DNA from: CAWDZK01 sp963726615
GTDB taxonomy: Bacteria; Actinomycetota; Actinomycetes; JACCUZ01
DNA length: 64,000 nucleotides
NCBI GenBank assembly: GCA_963726615.1
Contig: CAVSCX010000016.1
Span: 1-64,000 of the forward strand
Direction of reading: 5' to 3'
Each line of letters begins with the position of its first letter. Position 1 is the first letter of the stretch. A program made the translations under genes and the position numbers. This document shows, in pieces, positions 56,873 through 64,000 of this stretch. The notes beneath the pieces are model-generated. The model searched no databases. It was given only the letters and a program-made list of their open reading frames with translations, and was not told where the DNA came from.

Positions 56873-58354
56873 CTACCAGAGCAGAGCGGTCGCGGGATCC
56901 TCGAGGACTCGGGCGACGTCGGCGAGGAACATCGAGCCGAGCCGGCCGTCGACCAGCCGGTGGTCGAACGACAGCGCCAGCTGGGTCAGCTGGCGCACCG
57001 CCAGCTGACCCTCGTGCACCCACGGCATCGGCCGGACCTGGCCGAAGCAGAGGATCGCCGACTCGCCCGGGTTGAGGATCGGCGTCCCGGCGTCGACGCC
57101 GAACACCCCGACGTTCGTGATGGTCATCGTCCCACCGGCCATGTCGGCCGGCTGGGTACGCCCGGCCCGCGCCGTGTCCACCAGCGACGCGAGCGCCTCC
57201 GCCAGCTCGCGCAGCGACATCCGGTCGGCGTCCTTGATGTTCGGCACGACCAAACCCCGCGGCGTCGCCGCGGCGATGCCGAGGTTCACGTAGTGCTTGA
57301 CCACGATCTCCTGCGCGGCTTCGTCCCAGGACGCGTTGATCTCGGGGTTGCGCCGTGCGGCCAGCAGCATCGCCTTCATCAGGACCAGCAGCGGGCTGAC
57401 CCGGACGTCCCGGAACTCCTTGTCCAGCTTGAGCTTCTCGACCAGCTCCATCGTGCGCGTGACGTCGACCGTCACCCACTCCGTGACGTGCGGGGCGGTG
57501 AAGGCCGAGGACACCATCGCCTGTGCCGTCATCTTGCGGACGCCCTTGACGGGCACCCGGCTCTCGCGCTGCCCGGGTGCCGGGGCGGACGATGGCGCGC
57601 GCCCGGCCGGGTCAACGGCTCCACCGGCAGCCGCCTGCTCGACGTCGGACCGGGTGATGACACCGCCGTCACCGGTCGGGCTCACGGTCGCCAGGTCGAC
57701 GCCGAGGTCCTTGGCCAGCTTGCGGACCGGCGGCTTGGCCAGCACGTGCACCGAACCGCCGCGGTCAGCCGCGCCGCCAGGCCGGACAGTGTGCGCCGGC
57801 GGGGCCTCCGGAGCCTCCTCGACTGTCGGCTCCTGCACGGGTGTCGGTGCTGTCATCATCGACGTCTGCACGGCCTGCTGCGCCGTCGCCGCGGACGCGT
57901 TGGACGGCGTCGCACCCTTGCGCGGCCGGCGCACCGCGGCGGTGGTCCGCGGCCCGTAGCCGACGAGCACCGACGTCCGGCCACCCGGCGCCGGCCCGCC
58001 GATCAGGCCCGGCTCGACCGCCCCCTCCTCGGGCGGCGTCGCGACCTCCGACTCGTCGGGCACCTTCGGGGCCATGTCGTCGCGCGGCGGCGCCGCCGGT
58101 GCCGCCGCTGCACCGCCGGACCCGTCGTCCACGCTGATGATCGGGGTACCGACGTCGACAGTCGTGCCCTCGGGCACGAGCAGCTCGGCCACCGTCCCGG
58201 CGAACGGCGACGGCAGCTCGACGAGAGACTTGGCCGTCTCGATCTCGACGACGATCTCGTTCACCTTCACGGTGTCGCCGGGCTTGACCTTCCACGACAC
58301 GATCTCTGCCTCGGTGAGGCCCTCGCCGACGTCGGGGAGCTTGAACTGCTTCAT
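56873..58354 (-). CDS. 2-oxo acid dehydrogenase E2 (dihydrolipoamide acyltransferase)
   Basis: 493 aa. One lipoyl domain (residues 1-78, lipoyl Lys in IETAKSLVELPS), a linker, an E1/E3-binding domain (KPPVRKLAKDLGVDLATVSP), a second linker and the acyltransferase core ending SFDHRLVDGRLG with the catalytic His-x3-Asp. Forms the core of the complex made with the E1 genes. Branched-chain or pyruvate specificity is open; E1alphabeta pairs in actinobacteria are often branched-chain. Confidence 0.9.
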   Translation of the reverse strand: MKQFKLPDVGEGLTEAEIVSWKVKPGDTVKVNEIVVEIETAKSLVELPSPFAGTVAELLVPEGTTVDVGTPIISVDDGSGGAAAAPAAPPRDDMAPKVPDESEVATPPEEGAVEPGLIGGPAPGGRTSVLVGYGPRTTAAVRRPRKGATPSNASAATAQQAVQTSMMTAPTPVQEPTVEEAPEAPPAHTVRPGGAADRGGSVHVLAKPPVRKLAKDLGVDLATVSPTGDGGVITRSDVEQAAAGGAVDPAGRAPSSAPAPGQRESRVPVKGVRKMTAQAMVSSAFTAPHVTEWVTVDVTRTMELVEKLKLDKEFRDVRVSPLLVLMKAMLLAARRNPEINASWDEAAQEIVVKHYVNLGIAAATPRGLVVPNIKDADRMSLRELAEALASLVDTARAGRTQPADMAGGTMTITNVGVFGVDAGTPILNPGESAILCFGQVRPMPWVHEGQLAVRQLTQLALSFDHRLVDGRLGSMFLADVARVLEDPATALLW

Positions 58355-58397
58355 CTGTGGCTGACTCCTAGTGCGGGGGTATGTCGAGTGCCATGCC

Positions 58398-59381
58398 CTA
58401 GTACGCGAGCGAACGGTCGACGGCGTCGAGGATCCGGTCCAGGTCGGGCAGGTAGTCCTCCTCGATCCGGCTCGGGGGGTAGGGCGTGTCGAAGCCGCCG
58501 ACCCGCATCACCGGCGCCTCGAGCGAGTAGAAGCACTGCTCGGTCACCCGGGCCGCGACCTCCGACCCCATGCCGAGGAACACCGGCGCCTCGTGCACCA
58601 CGACAAGCCGGCCGGTCTTCTCCACCGAACCGCGCACGGTGCCCATGTCCAGCGGCGACAGGGACCGGAGGTCGACGACCTCGATCGAGGTGCCTTCCTC
58701 GGCTGCGGCGGTGGCAGCGTCCAGGGCTGTCTTCACCATCGGGCCGTACGTCGCGACGGTGATGTCGGTCCCCTCGCGCGCGACCCGGGCCGCGTGCAAC
58801 GACAGGGCGTCGTCGAGCGAGAGCGAGTCGTCGAGCTCGGCCTTCTCCCAGTAGCGCCGCTTCGGCTCGTAGAGGATGATCGGGTCGTCGGAGAGGATCG
58901 CCTGCTGCACCATGAAGTAGGCGTCGACCGGGTTGGAGCAGCACACCACCTTGAGACCGGCGGTGTGGGCGAAGTAGGCCTCGTTGGACTCGCTGTGGTG
59001 CTCGACCGCGCCGATGCCGCCGCCGACCGGGATCCGGACGACGACGGGCAGCGACACCTTCCCCAACGCTCGGGCGCGCATCTTCGCCAGCTGGCTGACG
59101 ATCTGGTCGAACGCCGGGTAGACGAAGCCGTCGAACTGGATCTCGCAGACCGGCCGGTAGCCGCGCAGCGCCAGCCCGATCGCGGTGCCGATGATGCCGG
59201 ACTCGGCCAGCGGCGTGTCGATGACCCGGTCCTCACCGAAGTCCTTCTGCAGACCGTCGGTGACCCGGAAGACGCCGCCGAGCTTGCCGACGTCCTCGCC
59301 CATGACGAGAACCTTCGGGTCAGCCTCCATCGCCTTGCGCAGGCCCATCGTGATGCCCTTGGCCAACGTGATCTGGCCCAT
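58398..59381 (-). CDS. 2-oxo acid dehydrogenase E1 beta subunit
   Basis: 327 aa. MGQITLAKGITMGLRKAMEA at the start, GEDVGKLGGVFRVTDGL, DTPLAESGIIGTAIGLALRG and TYGPMVKTALDAA are typical E1beta transketolase-like segments; the conserved PSRIEEDYLPD end binds E2. The start overlaps the E1alpha stop (TGATG). Confidence 0.93.
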   Translation of the reverse strand: MGQITLAKGITMGLRKAMEADPKVLVMGEDVGKLGGVFRVTDGLQKDFGEDRVIDTPLAESGIIGTAIGLALRGYRPVCEIQFDGFVYPAFDQIVSQLAKMRARALGKVSLPVVVRIPVGGGIGAVEHHSESNEAYFAHTAGLKVVCCSNPVDAYFMVQQAILSDDPIILYEPKRRYWEKAELDDSLSLDDALSLHAARVAREGTDITVATYGPMVKTALDAATAAAEEGTSIEVVDLRSLSPLDMGTVRGSVEKTGRLVVVHEAPVFLGMGSEVAARVTEQCFYSLEAPVMRVGGFDTPYPPSRIEEDYLPDLDRILDAVDRSLAY

Positions 59382-60526
59382 CAGTGCGCACTCCCCTCGA
59401 AAGTGTCGAGGTAGGCGGCGAACTGCTCACGCTCCTCGTCGATCAGCGGGTGCGCCTCGGCGTACACGTTGTCGAAGACCGACAGCGGCTCGGGGTCCGG
59501 CATCTCCAGGCAGCCCTTGCGGATGTGCGCGGCGAGCTCGTCGGACTCGGTCTCCACGGCGTCGAAGAACTTCTGGTCGGCCGTGCCGGTGCGCACCAGG
59601 TATGCCTTGACGCGCTCGATCGGGTCCTTGAGCTTCCACGACTCCAGCTCGTCGGAGAGCCGGTAGCGGGTCGGGTCGTCGGACGTCGTGTGCGCGCCCA
59701 TTCGATAGGTGTAGGCCTCGACCAGGGTCGGGCCGTTGCCCTCGCGGGCGTTCTGCAGCGCGGCCCTGGTGACCGCGAGCACCGCGAGCACGTCGTTGCC
59801 GTCGACCCGGATGCCGGGAAAGCCGAAGCCCATCGCCCGCTGGTAGAGCGGGATCCGGCTCTGCTTCTCGATCGGCTCGGAGATCGCCCACTGGTTGTTC
59901 TGGCAGAAGAACACGACCGGGGCGTTGAAGACGCTGGCGTAGATGAATGCCTCGTTGACGTCACCCTGGCTGGTGGCGCCGTCGCCGAAGTAGGCGATCA
60001 CGGCGCTCTCGGCGCCGTCCTTCTGCATCCCCATCGCGTAGCCGGTCGCGTGCAGGGTCTGCGCGCCGATGACGATCGTGTAGAGGTGGAAGTTCTTCTC
60101 GTTCGGGTCCCAGCCGCCATGGTTCACGCCGCGGAAGAGGCCGAGCAGGTTCAGCGGGTCCACGCCCCGGCACCAGGCGACACCGTGCTCGCGGTAGGTC
60201 GGGAAGGCGTAGTCGTCCTCGCGCATCGCCCGGCCGGAGCCCACCTGGGCCGCCTCCTGGCCGAGCAGGCTGGCCCAGATGCCGAGCTCGCCCTGTCGCT
60301 GCAGCGCGGTGGCCTCGGCGTCGACCCGCCGGACCAGGACGAGGTCGCGGTAGAGCGCGCGCAGCTCCTCGGCAGACACGTCCACCGAGTACGTCGGGTG
60401 CTCGACGCGTTCCCCCTCGGGGGTGAGCAGCTGGACGAGCTCCGGCTCGCTCGAGCGCGGGGGCGGCATGGCGACGCCCACGGCGGCCTTCACGTCGGTC
60501 CGGTCGGCGCTGTCGGTCACGGGCAC
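59381..60526 (-). CDS. 2-oxo acid dehydrogenase E1 alpha subunit
   Basis: 381 aa, thiamine-diphosphate decarboxylase. TPP motif IAYFGDGATSQGDVNEAF to QNNQWAIS; phosphorylation-loop-like YRMGAHTTSDDPTRY; N-terminal VRRVDAEATALQRQGELGIW. First gene of the leftward E1alpha-E1beta-E2 operon. E3 would come from lpdA at 26.6 kb. Confidence 0.93.
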   Translation of the reverse strand: MPVTDSADRTDVKAAVGVAMPPPRSSEPELVQLLTPEGERVEHPTYSVDVSAEELRALYRDLVLVRRVDAEATALQRQGELGIWASLLGQEAAQVGSGRAMREDDYAFPTYREHGVAWCRGVDPLNLLGLFRGVNHGGWDPNEKNFHLYTIVIGAQTLHATGYAMGMQKDGAESAVIAYFGDGATSQGDVNEAFIYASVFNAPVVFFCQNNQWAISEPIEKQSRIPLYQRAMGFGFPGIRVDGNDVLAVLAVTRAALQNAREGNGPTLVEAYTYRMGAHTTSDDPTRYRLSDELESWKLKDPIERVKAYLVRTGTADQKFFDAVETESDELAAHIRKGCLEMPDPEPLSVFDNVYAEAHPLIDEEREQFAAYLDTFEGSAH

Positions 60527-60670
60527 TCCTCGGGCGACCCGGCCACGCGCTCCGTGGGATCGCCACGACTCGCGGCCGGAAGGGTTGTCCGGGCACGGGT
60601 GGGGCCGGTGGGCCCGTCGCCGTACCCGGTGCTGACGATGCGATGACGTCGGTCTTCAAGGTGCATCGCG

Positions 60671-60683
60671 CTCACAACGTGAG
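60671..60683 (-). promoter_or_regulatory. Palindrome upstream of the E1 alpha gene
   Basis: CTCAC-AAC-GTGAG, a perfect 5-3-5 dyad, 145 bp before the E1alpha start. Possible repressor site; no regulator gene adjacent. Confidence 0.3.
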
Positions 60684-60758
60684 ACGACGAGGACAACGTA
60701 CCCGCGACGGGCACGCGGCCACGACTCGGGGAGCCGGAGGACGGAGCCCGCCGCGCCG

Positions 60759-61928
60759 TCAGTCGCGGTCGCGATCCGAGCCGTCGTGCCTCTCGTCGCT
60801 GCGGTCGCTGCGGTCGCTGCGGTCGTCGCCACGGCCCCGGCGGTCGCCGCGCCCGCTGTCGTCATCGCTGCTGGGGGTCCGATCCCGACCCCGTCGCTGC
60901 CCGGCCGACTCCGTCACTGGCCCCGGCGCCGGCGTCGGCGCGGCCGTCACGACAGGCGAGTAGGGCACCGGGACGTCCGCCGCGTCCCGGCCGCGACCTC
61001 GGCGGTCGTTCCGCCCGCGCCGGTCGGACTTCGAGTCGTCTCTCGAGGCGTCGCGGCGGTGGGACCGCTCGTCCGCCGTCGGCGCCGTCGACGGGACATC
61101 CGCGGGCGGGCAGGAGGCGCGCGGGTCGCGCGTCGCCTTCGTCCGGCTCCGTGCGTCGGCGTGCCGCTGCGTGCGGTCGGTCCGGGAGGCCGGGGCCACG
61201 GTTGCCTCGCGGGCGTCGTCCCGGTCGTCGTCGACCCTCGCCGCGGCACGCTGCCGTACGTCGGGCTTCGCGCGCGACTCGGTGCGTTCGCGGGCACGGC
61301 CTCGCTGCCGGTCGTCCTCGTCGGAGTCGTCGCTGCGCGAGCGGCGCCGGTCCGAGCCGACCGACCCCGTCGTCGGTGGCGTCGGTGCCGTCGCCGGCGG
61401 CGTGACCGCGGTCAGCACCGGCCCGGTGACAGGCGGCGTCGGCAGCTGCACCACAGGCACCACGGGCACCGCGGGCGGGACCGGCGCTGCCGGCGCCGGA
61501 GCGGCAGGCGTGGGGGTGGCCTGCGGGGACTGCGGGGCCACCGGGGTGGCGCCGGAACCCGCGAGCCGACGGTCCTGGCCGCCGGAGCCCCCGACGAGGA
61601 CCACGGCCGGGCGCACCTGCCCATCGCCACCAGGACCACCCTCGCCACCGGCGCGACCCCGGCCACTCCCGGTGGCTGTGCCGGTGCCCGTTCCGGTGAC
61701 GGGTCTCGGGGTGAGCACGATGACGCCAGGAGGCGCGACGGCGCCGGACCGGACGCGCGGCACCGGCGGCGGCCCGGCCGCCTCGCGCAGGTCCCCCGCG
61801 GTGACAAGGCCCAGCGTGGCGAGCGACCCGGCACTGAGAAGCGCCAGGACGACGGTGGCGGCCCCGGTCGTGCTCCCGGCGTCGCGGCCCGTGTCTGCGC
61901 CGGTGCGCGCAGTCGTGTCCCTGGTCAT
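60759..61928 (-). CDS. Low-complexity membrane-anchored protein
   Basis: 389 aa: short cytoplasmic N-terminus, one span (GAATVVLALLSAGSLATLGLV), then a Pro/Val/Thr-rich part and a long Arg/Asp/Ser-rich charged part (SDRRGRNDRRGRGRDAADV; DRSDRSDRSDERHDGSDRD). No domain recognised. ATG 61926-61928 is chosen since it places the span near the N-terminus. Confidence 0.55.
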   Translation of the reverse strand: MTRDTTARTGADTGRDAGSTTGAATVVLALLSAGSLATLGLVTAGDLREAAGPPPVPRVRSGAVAPPGVIVLTPRPVTGTGTGTATGSGRGRAGGEGGPGGDGQVRPAVVLVGGSGGQDRRLAGSGATPVAPQSPQATPTPAAPAPAAPVPPAVPVVPVVQLPTPPVTGPVLTAVTPPATAPTPPTTGSVGSDRRRSRSDDSDEDDRQRGRARERTESRAKPDVRQRAAARVDDDRDDAREATVAPASRTDRTQRHADARSRTKATRDPRASCPPADVPSTAPTADERSHRRDASRDDSKSDRRGRNDRRGRGRDAADVPVPYSPVVTAAPTPAPGPVTESAGQRRGRDRTPSSDDDSGRGDRRGRGDDRSDRSDRSDERHDGSDRDRD

Positions 61929-62148
61929 GTCCTCGTGCACGAGCTCTCTGCTGGTGGAGTGCTGGTGGTCTGCTGGCGGTCGAACACCTGTCGCGTCGCA
62001 CACACGTGGTGACGACACCGCCACCCTATGTGGCAGACCGGCTCCTGTGCGCACCCGTTCCGGTGATTTCGGTCAGGCGCAGGTCACGGCCTGGCCATGC
62101 CTGGACCACGTGGCTCGACCACGACAGGACCGACGTAGGCTCACGGTC

Positions 62149-63135
62149 ATGACGGCTCGCTCCGCCGCGGCCCCGGGCCCGGTCGCGGTGTGGGCTGCGC
62201 TGGGCACCGTATATCTGGTCTGGGGCTCCACCTACCTGGCGATCCGGGTCGTTGTCGACACGGTGCCGCCGCTCCTGGCGATGGGCAGCCGGTTCCTCCT
62301 GGCGGGCCTGCTGCTGGCTACCTTCCTGCTCGCCCGCCGCGGCGCCGGCGCGCTGCGGGTCGGCCGCCGGGAGCTGCGTGGTGCCGGCGTCGTCGGCCTG
62401 CTGCTGCTGCTCGGCGGCAACGGTGGCGTCGCGCTGGCCGAGCAGACCGTCCCGTCCGGCATCGCCGCCCTGCTCATCGCCGCCACCCCGCTGTGGCTGG
62501 TCGTGCTGCGCACGGTGGCCCGAGACCGTGTTGCCGGGATGACCCTGCTCGGCACCGCCGTCGGCTTCGCCGGCATCGCCGTGCTGGTGCTGCCCGGCGG
62601 GCTCACGTCCCCGGACGGGTCCCCGGTCCACGCCTGGGGGCTCGCGGTCCTGGTGGCCGCCGCCGCCAGCTGGGCTCTCGGCTCGTTCCTCAGCAGCCGG
62701 ATCCCGATGCCCCGCGACGCCTTCGTCGCCACGACCTGGGAGATGCTCGCCGGCGGTTCGGCGATGCTGCTGGCCGGGGCCGCCACCGGCGAGCTCGCCG
62801 ACCTCGACCTGCAGGCGGTCTCCGGCGCCGCCTGGGCGTGGCTGGTCTACCTGGTGCTGGTCGGGTCGCTCGTCGCGTTCTCGGCCTACGTGTGGCTGCT
62901 CGGGAACGCCCCCATCTCGCTCACCGCCACCTACGCCTACGTCAACCCGATGGTCGCGGTCGCGCTCGGCGCGATCGTCCTCGACGAGCGGGTCACTGCT
63001 GCCGTCCTCGCCGGCGGTGCGGTGGTGGTCGCCGGGGTCGGGCTCGTCGTGACGTCCGAGCGCCCGCGTCGCTCGACAAGGCCCCAGCCGCAGCCGGTTG
63101 GCGGCGGCGCCGAGGTGGTAGACCTCCGGTCGTGA
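62149..63135 (+). CDS. EamA-family (DMT) transporter
   Basis: 328 aa with ten spans in two EamA repeats (ALGTVYLVWGSTYLAIRVVV opens the first; AVLVAAAASWALGSFLSSR opens the second; TATYAYVNPMVAVALGAIVL is the late signature). Exports a metabolite or amino acid; substrate unknown. Confidence 0.9.
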   Translation: MTARSAAAPGPVAVWAALGTVYLVWGSTYLAIRVVVDTVPPLLAMGSRFLLAGLLLATFLLARRGAGALRVGRRELRGAGVVGLLLLLGGNGGVALAEQTVPSGIAALLIAATPLWLVVLRTVARDRVAGMTLLGTAVGFAGIAVLVLPGGLTSPDGSPVHAWGLAVLVAAAASWALGSFLSSRIPMPRDAFVATTWEMLAGGSAMLLAGAATGELADLDLQAVSGAAWAWLVYLVLVGSLVAFSAYVWLLGNAPISLTATYAYVNPMVAVALGAIVLDERVTAAVLAGGAVVVAGVGLVVTSERPRRSTRPQPQPVGGGAEVVDLRS

Positions 63136-63154
63136 CCCCGCGCCGGCTCGCCCC

Positions 63155-64000
63155 GTGACAGCCCTCGTGCTCGGTCCGCTGCTCCGGCACGTCGGCGAGT
63201 CCGACGCGACGATCTGGGTCGAGACCGACTCCCCGTGCACGGTCGAGATCCTGGGCCGGAGGGAGCGCACCTGGTCGGTGGCCGGGCACCACTACGCACT
63301 TGTCGTGGTCGACGGGCTGGCGACGGGCAGCCGGACGCCGTACGAGGTGGCGCTCGACGGCAAGCGGGTCTGGCCACCGGCGGACGCGGACCAGCCGCCG
63401 TCGCGGATCCGGACCCAGGACCCGGAGACCCCGTTCCGCTTCGTCTTCGGGTCCTGCCGGTACGCCACTCCCGCCGCGGTCGAAGGCGACAGCCACTTCG
63501 AGCCCGACGCGCTGGACACGTACGCGCAACGGCTGGCCCGGCTGCCGGACGACCGGTGGCCGGACGCGCTGGTGATGCTCGGCGACCAGGTCTACGCCGA
63601 CGAGACGTCGGACGCGATCCGGGCGCGGATCCGGGCCCGGCGCGACGTGACCGTCGAGCCGTACGAGCAGATCAAGGACTACGAGGAGTACACCTGGCTC
63701 TACGAGGAGAGCTGGACCGACCCGCACGTGCGGTGGCTGCTGTCGACGATCCCGTCGTCGATGATCTTCGACGACCACGACGTCTCGGACGACTGGAACA
63801 CCTCGGCCGCGTGGCGCCGGGACATGCAGCGGACCTCGTGGTGGCAGGAGCGGATCGTGGGTGCGCTGTCGTCGTACTGGGTCTACCAGCACCTCGGCAA
63901 CCTCTCCCCGGCCGGCCTCGCCGACGACGAGCTGTACCAGCGGGTCCGCGGACACGACGGGGACTGCGAGCAGATGTTGCGCGAGTTCGCCACGGCGGCC
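63155..64000 (+). CDS. PhoD-like phosphodiesterase/alkaline phosphatase, 5' part
   Basis: At least 282 residues, cut by the window end. An N-terminal fibronectin-like domain (LGPLLRHVGESDATIWVETD) precedes the metallophosphatase domain: FVFGSCRYAT, DALVMLGDQVYADE and SSMIFDDHDVSDDWN carry the metal-binding Asp/Asn/His. No signal peptide at the GTG start, so this is the cytoplasmic actinobacterial type. Confidence 0.88.
   Translation, partial: MTALVLGPLLRHVGESDATIWVETDSPCTVEILGRRERTWSVAGHHYALVVVDGLATGSRTPYEVALDGKRVWPPADADQPPSRIRTQDPETPFRFVFGSCRYATPAAVEGDSHFEPDALDTYAQRLARLPDDRWPDALVMLGDQVYADETSDAIRARIRARRDVTVEPYEQIKDYEEYTWLYEESWTDPHVRWLLSTIPSSMIFDDHDVSDDWNTSAAWRRDMQRTSWWQERIVGALSSYWVYQHLGNLSPAGLADDELYQRVRGHDGDCEQMLREFATAA

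Overview
The window is high-GC (about 70%) actinobacterial chromosome. This rests on strong G/C in third codon positions, frequent GTG starts, many ATGA/GTGA start-stop overlaps, Tat-type lipoprotein signals, a mycothiol-dependent enzyme family, and dcd next to a tRNA-Gly. No rRNA, CRISPR array, phage or complete insertion sequence was seen. The genus cannot be fixed from the sequence alone.

Layout. 0-4 kb is a scarred region: two unequal copies of the start of dcd (one frameshifted, one truncated), tRNA-Gly(CCC), an alpha/beta hydrolase, about 1 kb without convincing genes, a decayed sensor-kinase 3' end and its intact CitB/DcuR-type response regulator. 3.9-23.3 kb is a large amino-sugar and cell-wall-sugar locus. 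A leftward operon nagZ-namZ-serine hydrolase-rpiR exports two exo-glycosidases that split peptidoglycan sugars. It is followed by a MurK/NagK-like kinase, a divergent SIS protein, the NgcEFG importer (no ATPase present), a DUF5107 protein, an SDR, then aldolase-ROK kinase-SIS isomerase facing nagA-nagB. Together they could release, import, phosphorylate, deacetylate and deaminate GlcNAc/GalNAc-type sugars.

23.5-34 kb is mixed: an RTX-like secreted protein, small conserved proteins, dihydrolipoyl dehydrogenase, phenylacetate-CoA ligase with a coupled pentapeptide-repeat protein, an MFS transporter, Nudix, thioredoxin and a phosphoesterase. Two sets of striking palindromes lie at 26.5 and 28.1 kb. 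34.1-36.9 kb is an arsenic island (arsC, aquaporin, arsR, a 16-residue Cys-rich micro-ORF, arsI, a 67-aa ORF, and a divergent second arsR with two operator-like sites). 36.9-52.3 kb carries a tungstate-type binding protein, a CPBP protease, rhodanese, an ECF sigma factor with a coupled membrane protein, a cupin, a large acyl-CoA dehydrogenase, small membrane proteins, an NHLRC2-like protein, a small ORF under a well-formed promoter/operator, and LacI, MarR, APH-like, nitrilase-family and mycothiol-type genes.

52.4-56.8 kb is a six-gene redox operon, nearly all coupled: two exported proteins of unusual composition, ApbE, a ferric-reductase-like membrane protein, a NuoF-like protein and a small ferredoxin. 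It is the best candidate for an uncommon system: an NADH-to-envelope electron conduit whose flavinylated acceptor is not obvious. 56.9-60.5 kb is a 2-oxo acid dehydrogenase E1alpha-E1beta-E2 operon. The window ends with a low-complexity membrane-anchored protein, an EamA transporter and the start of a PhoD-like phosphatase.
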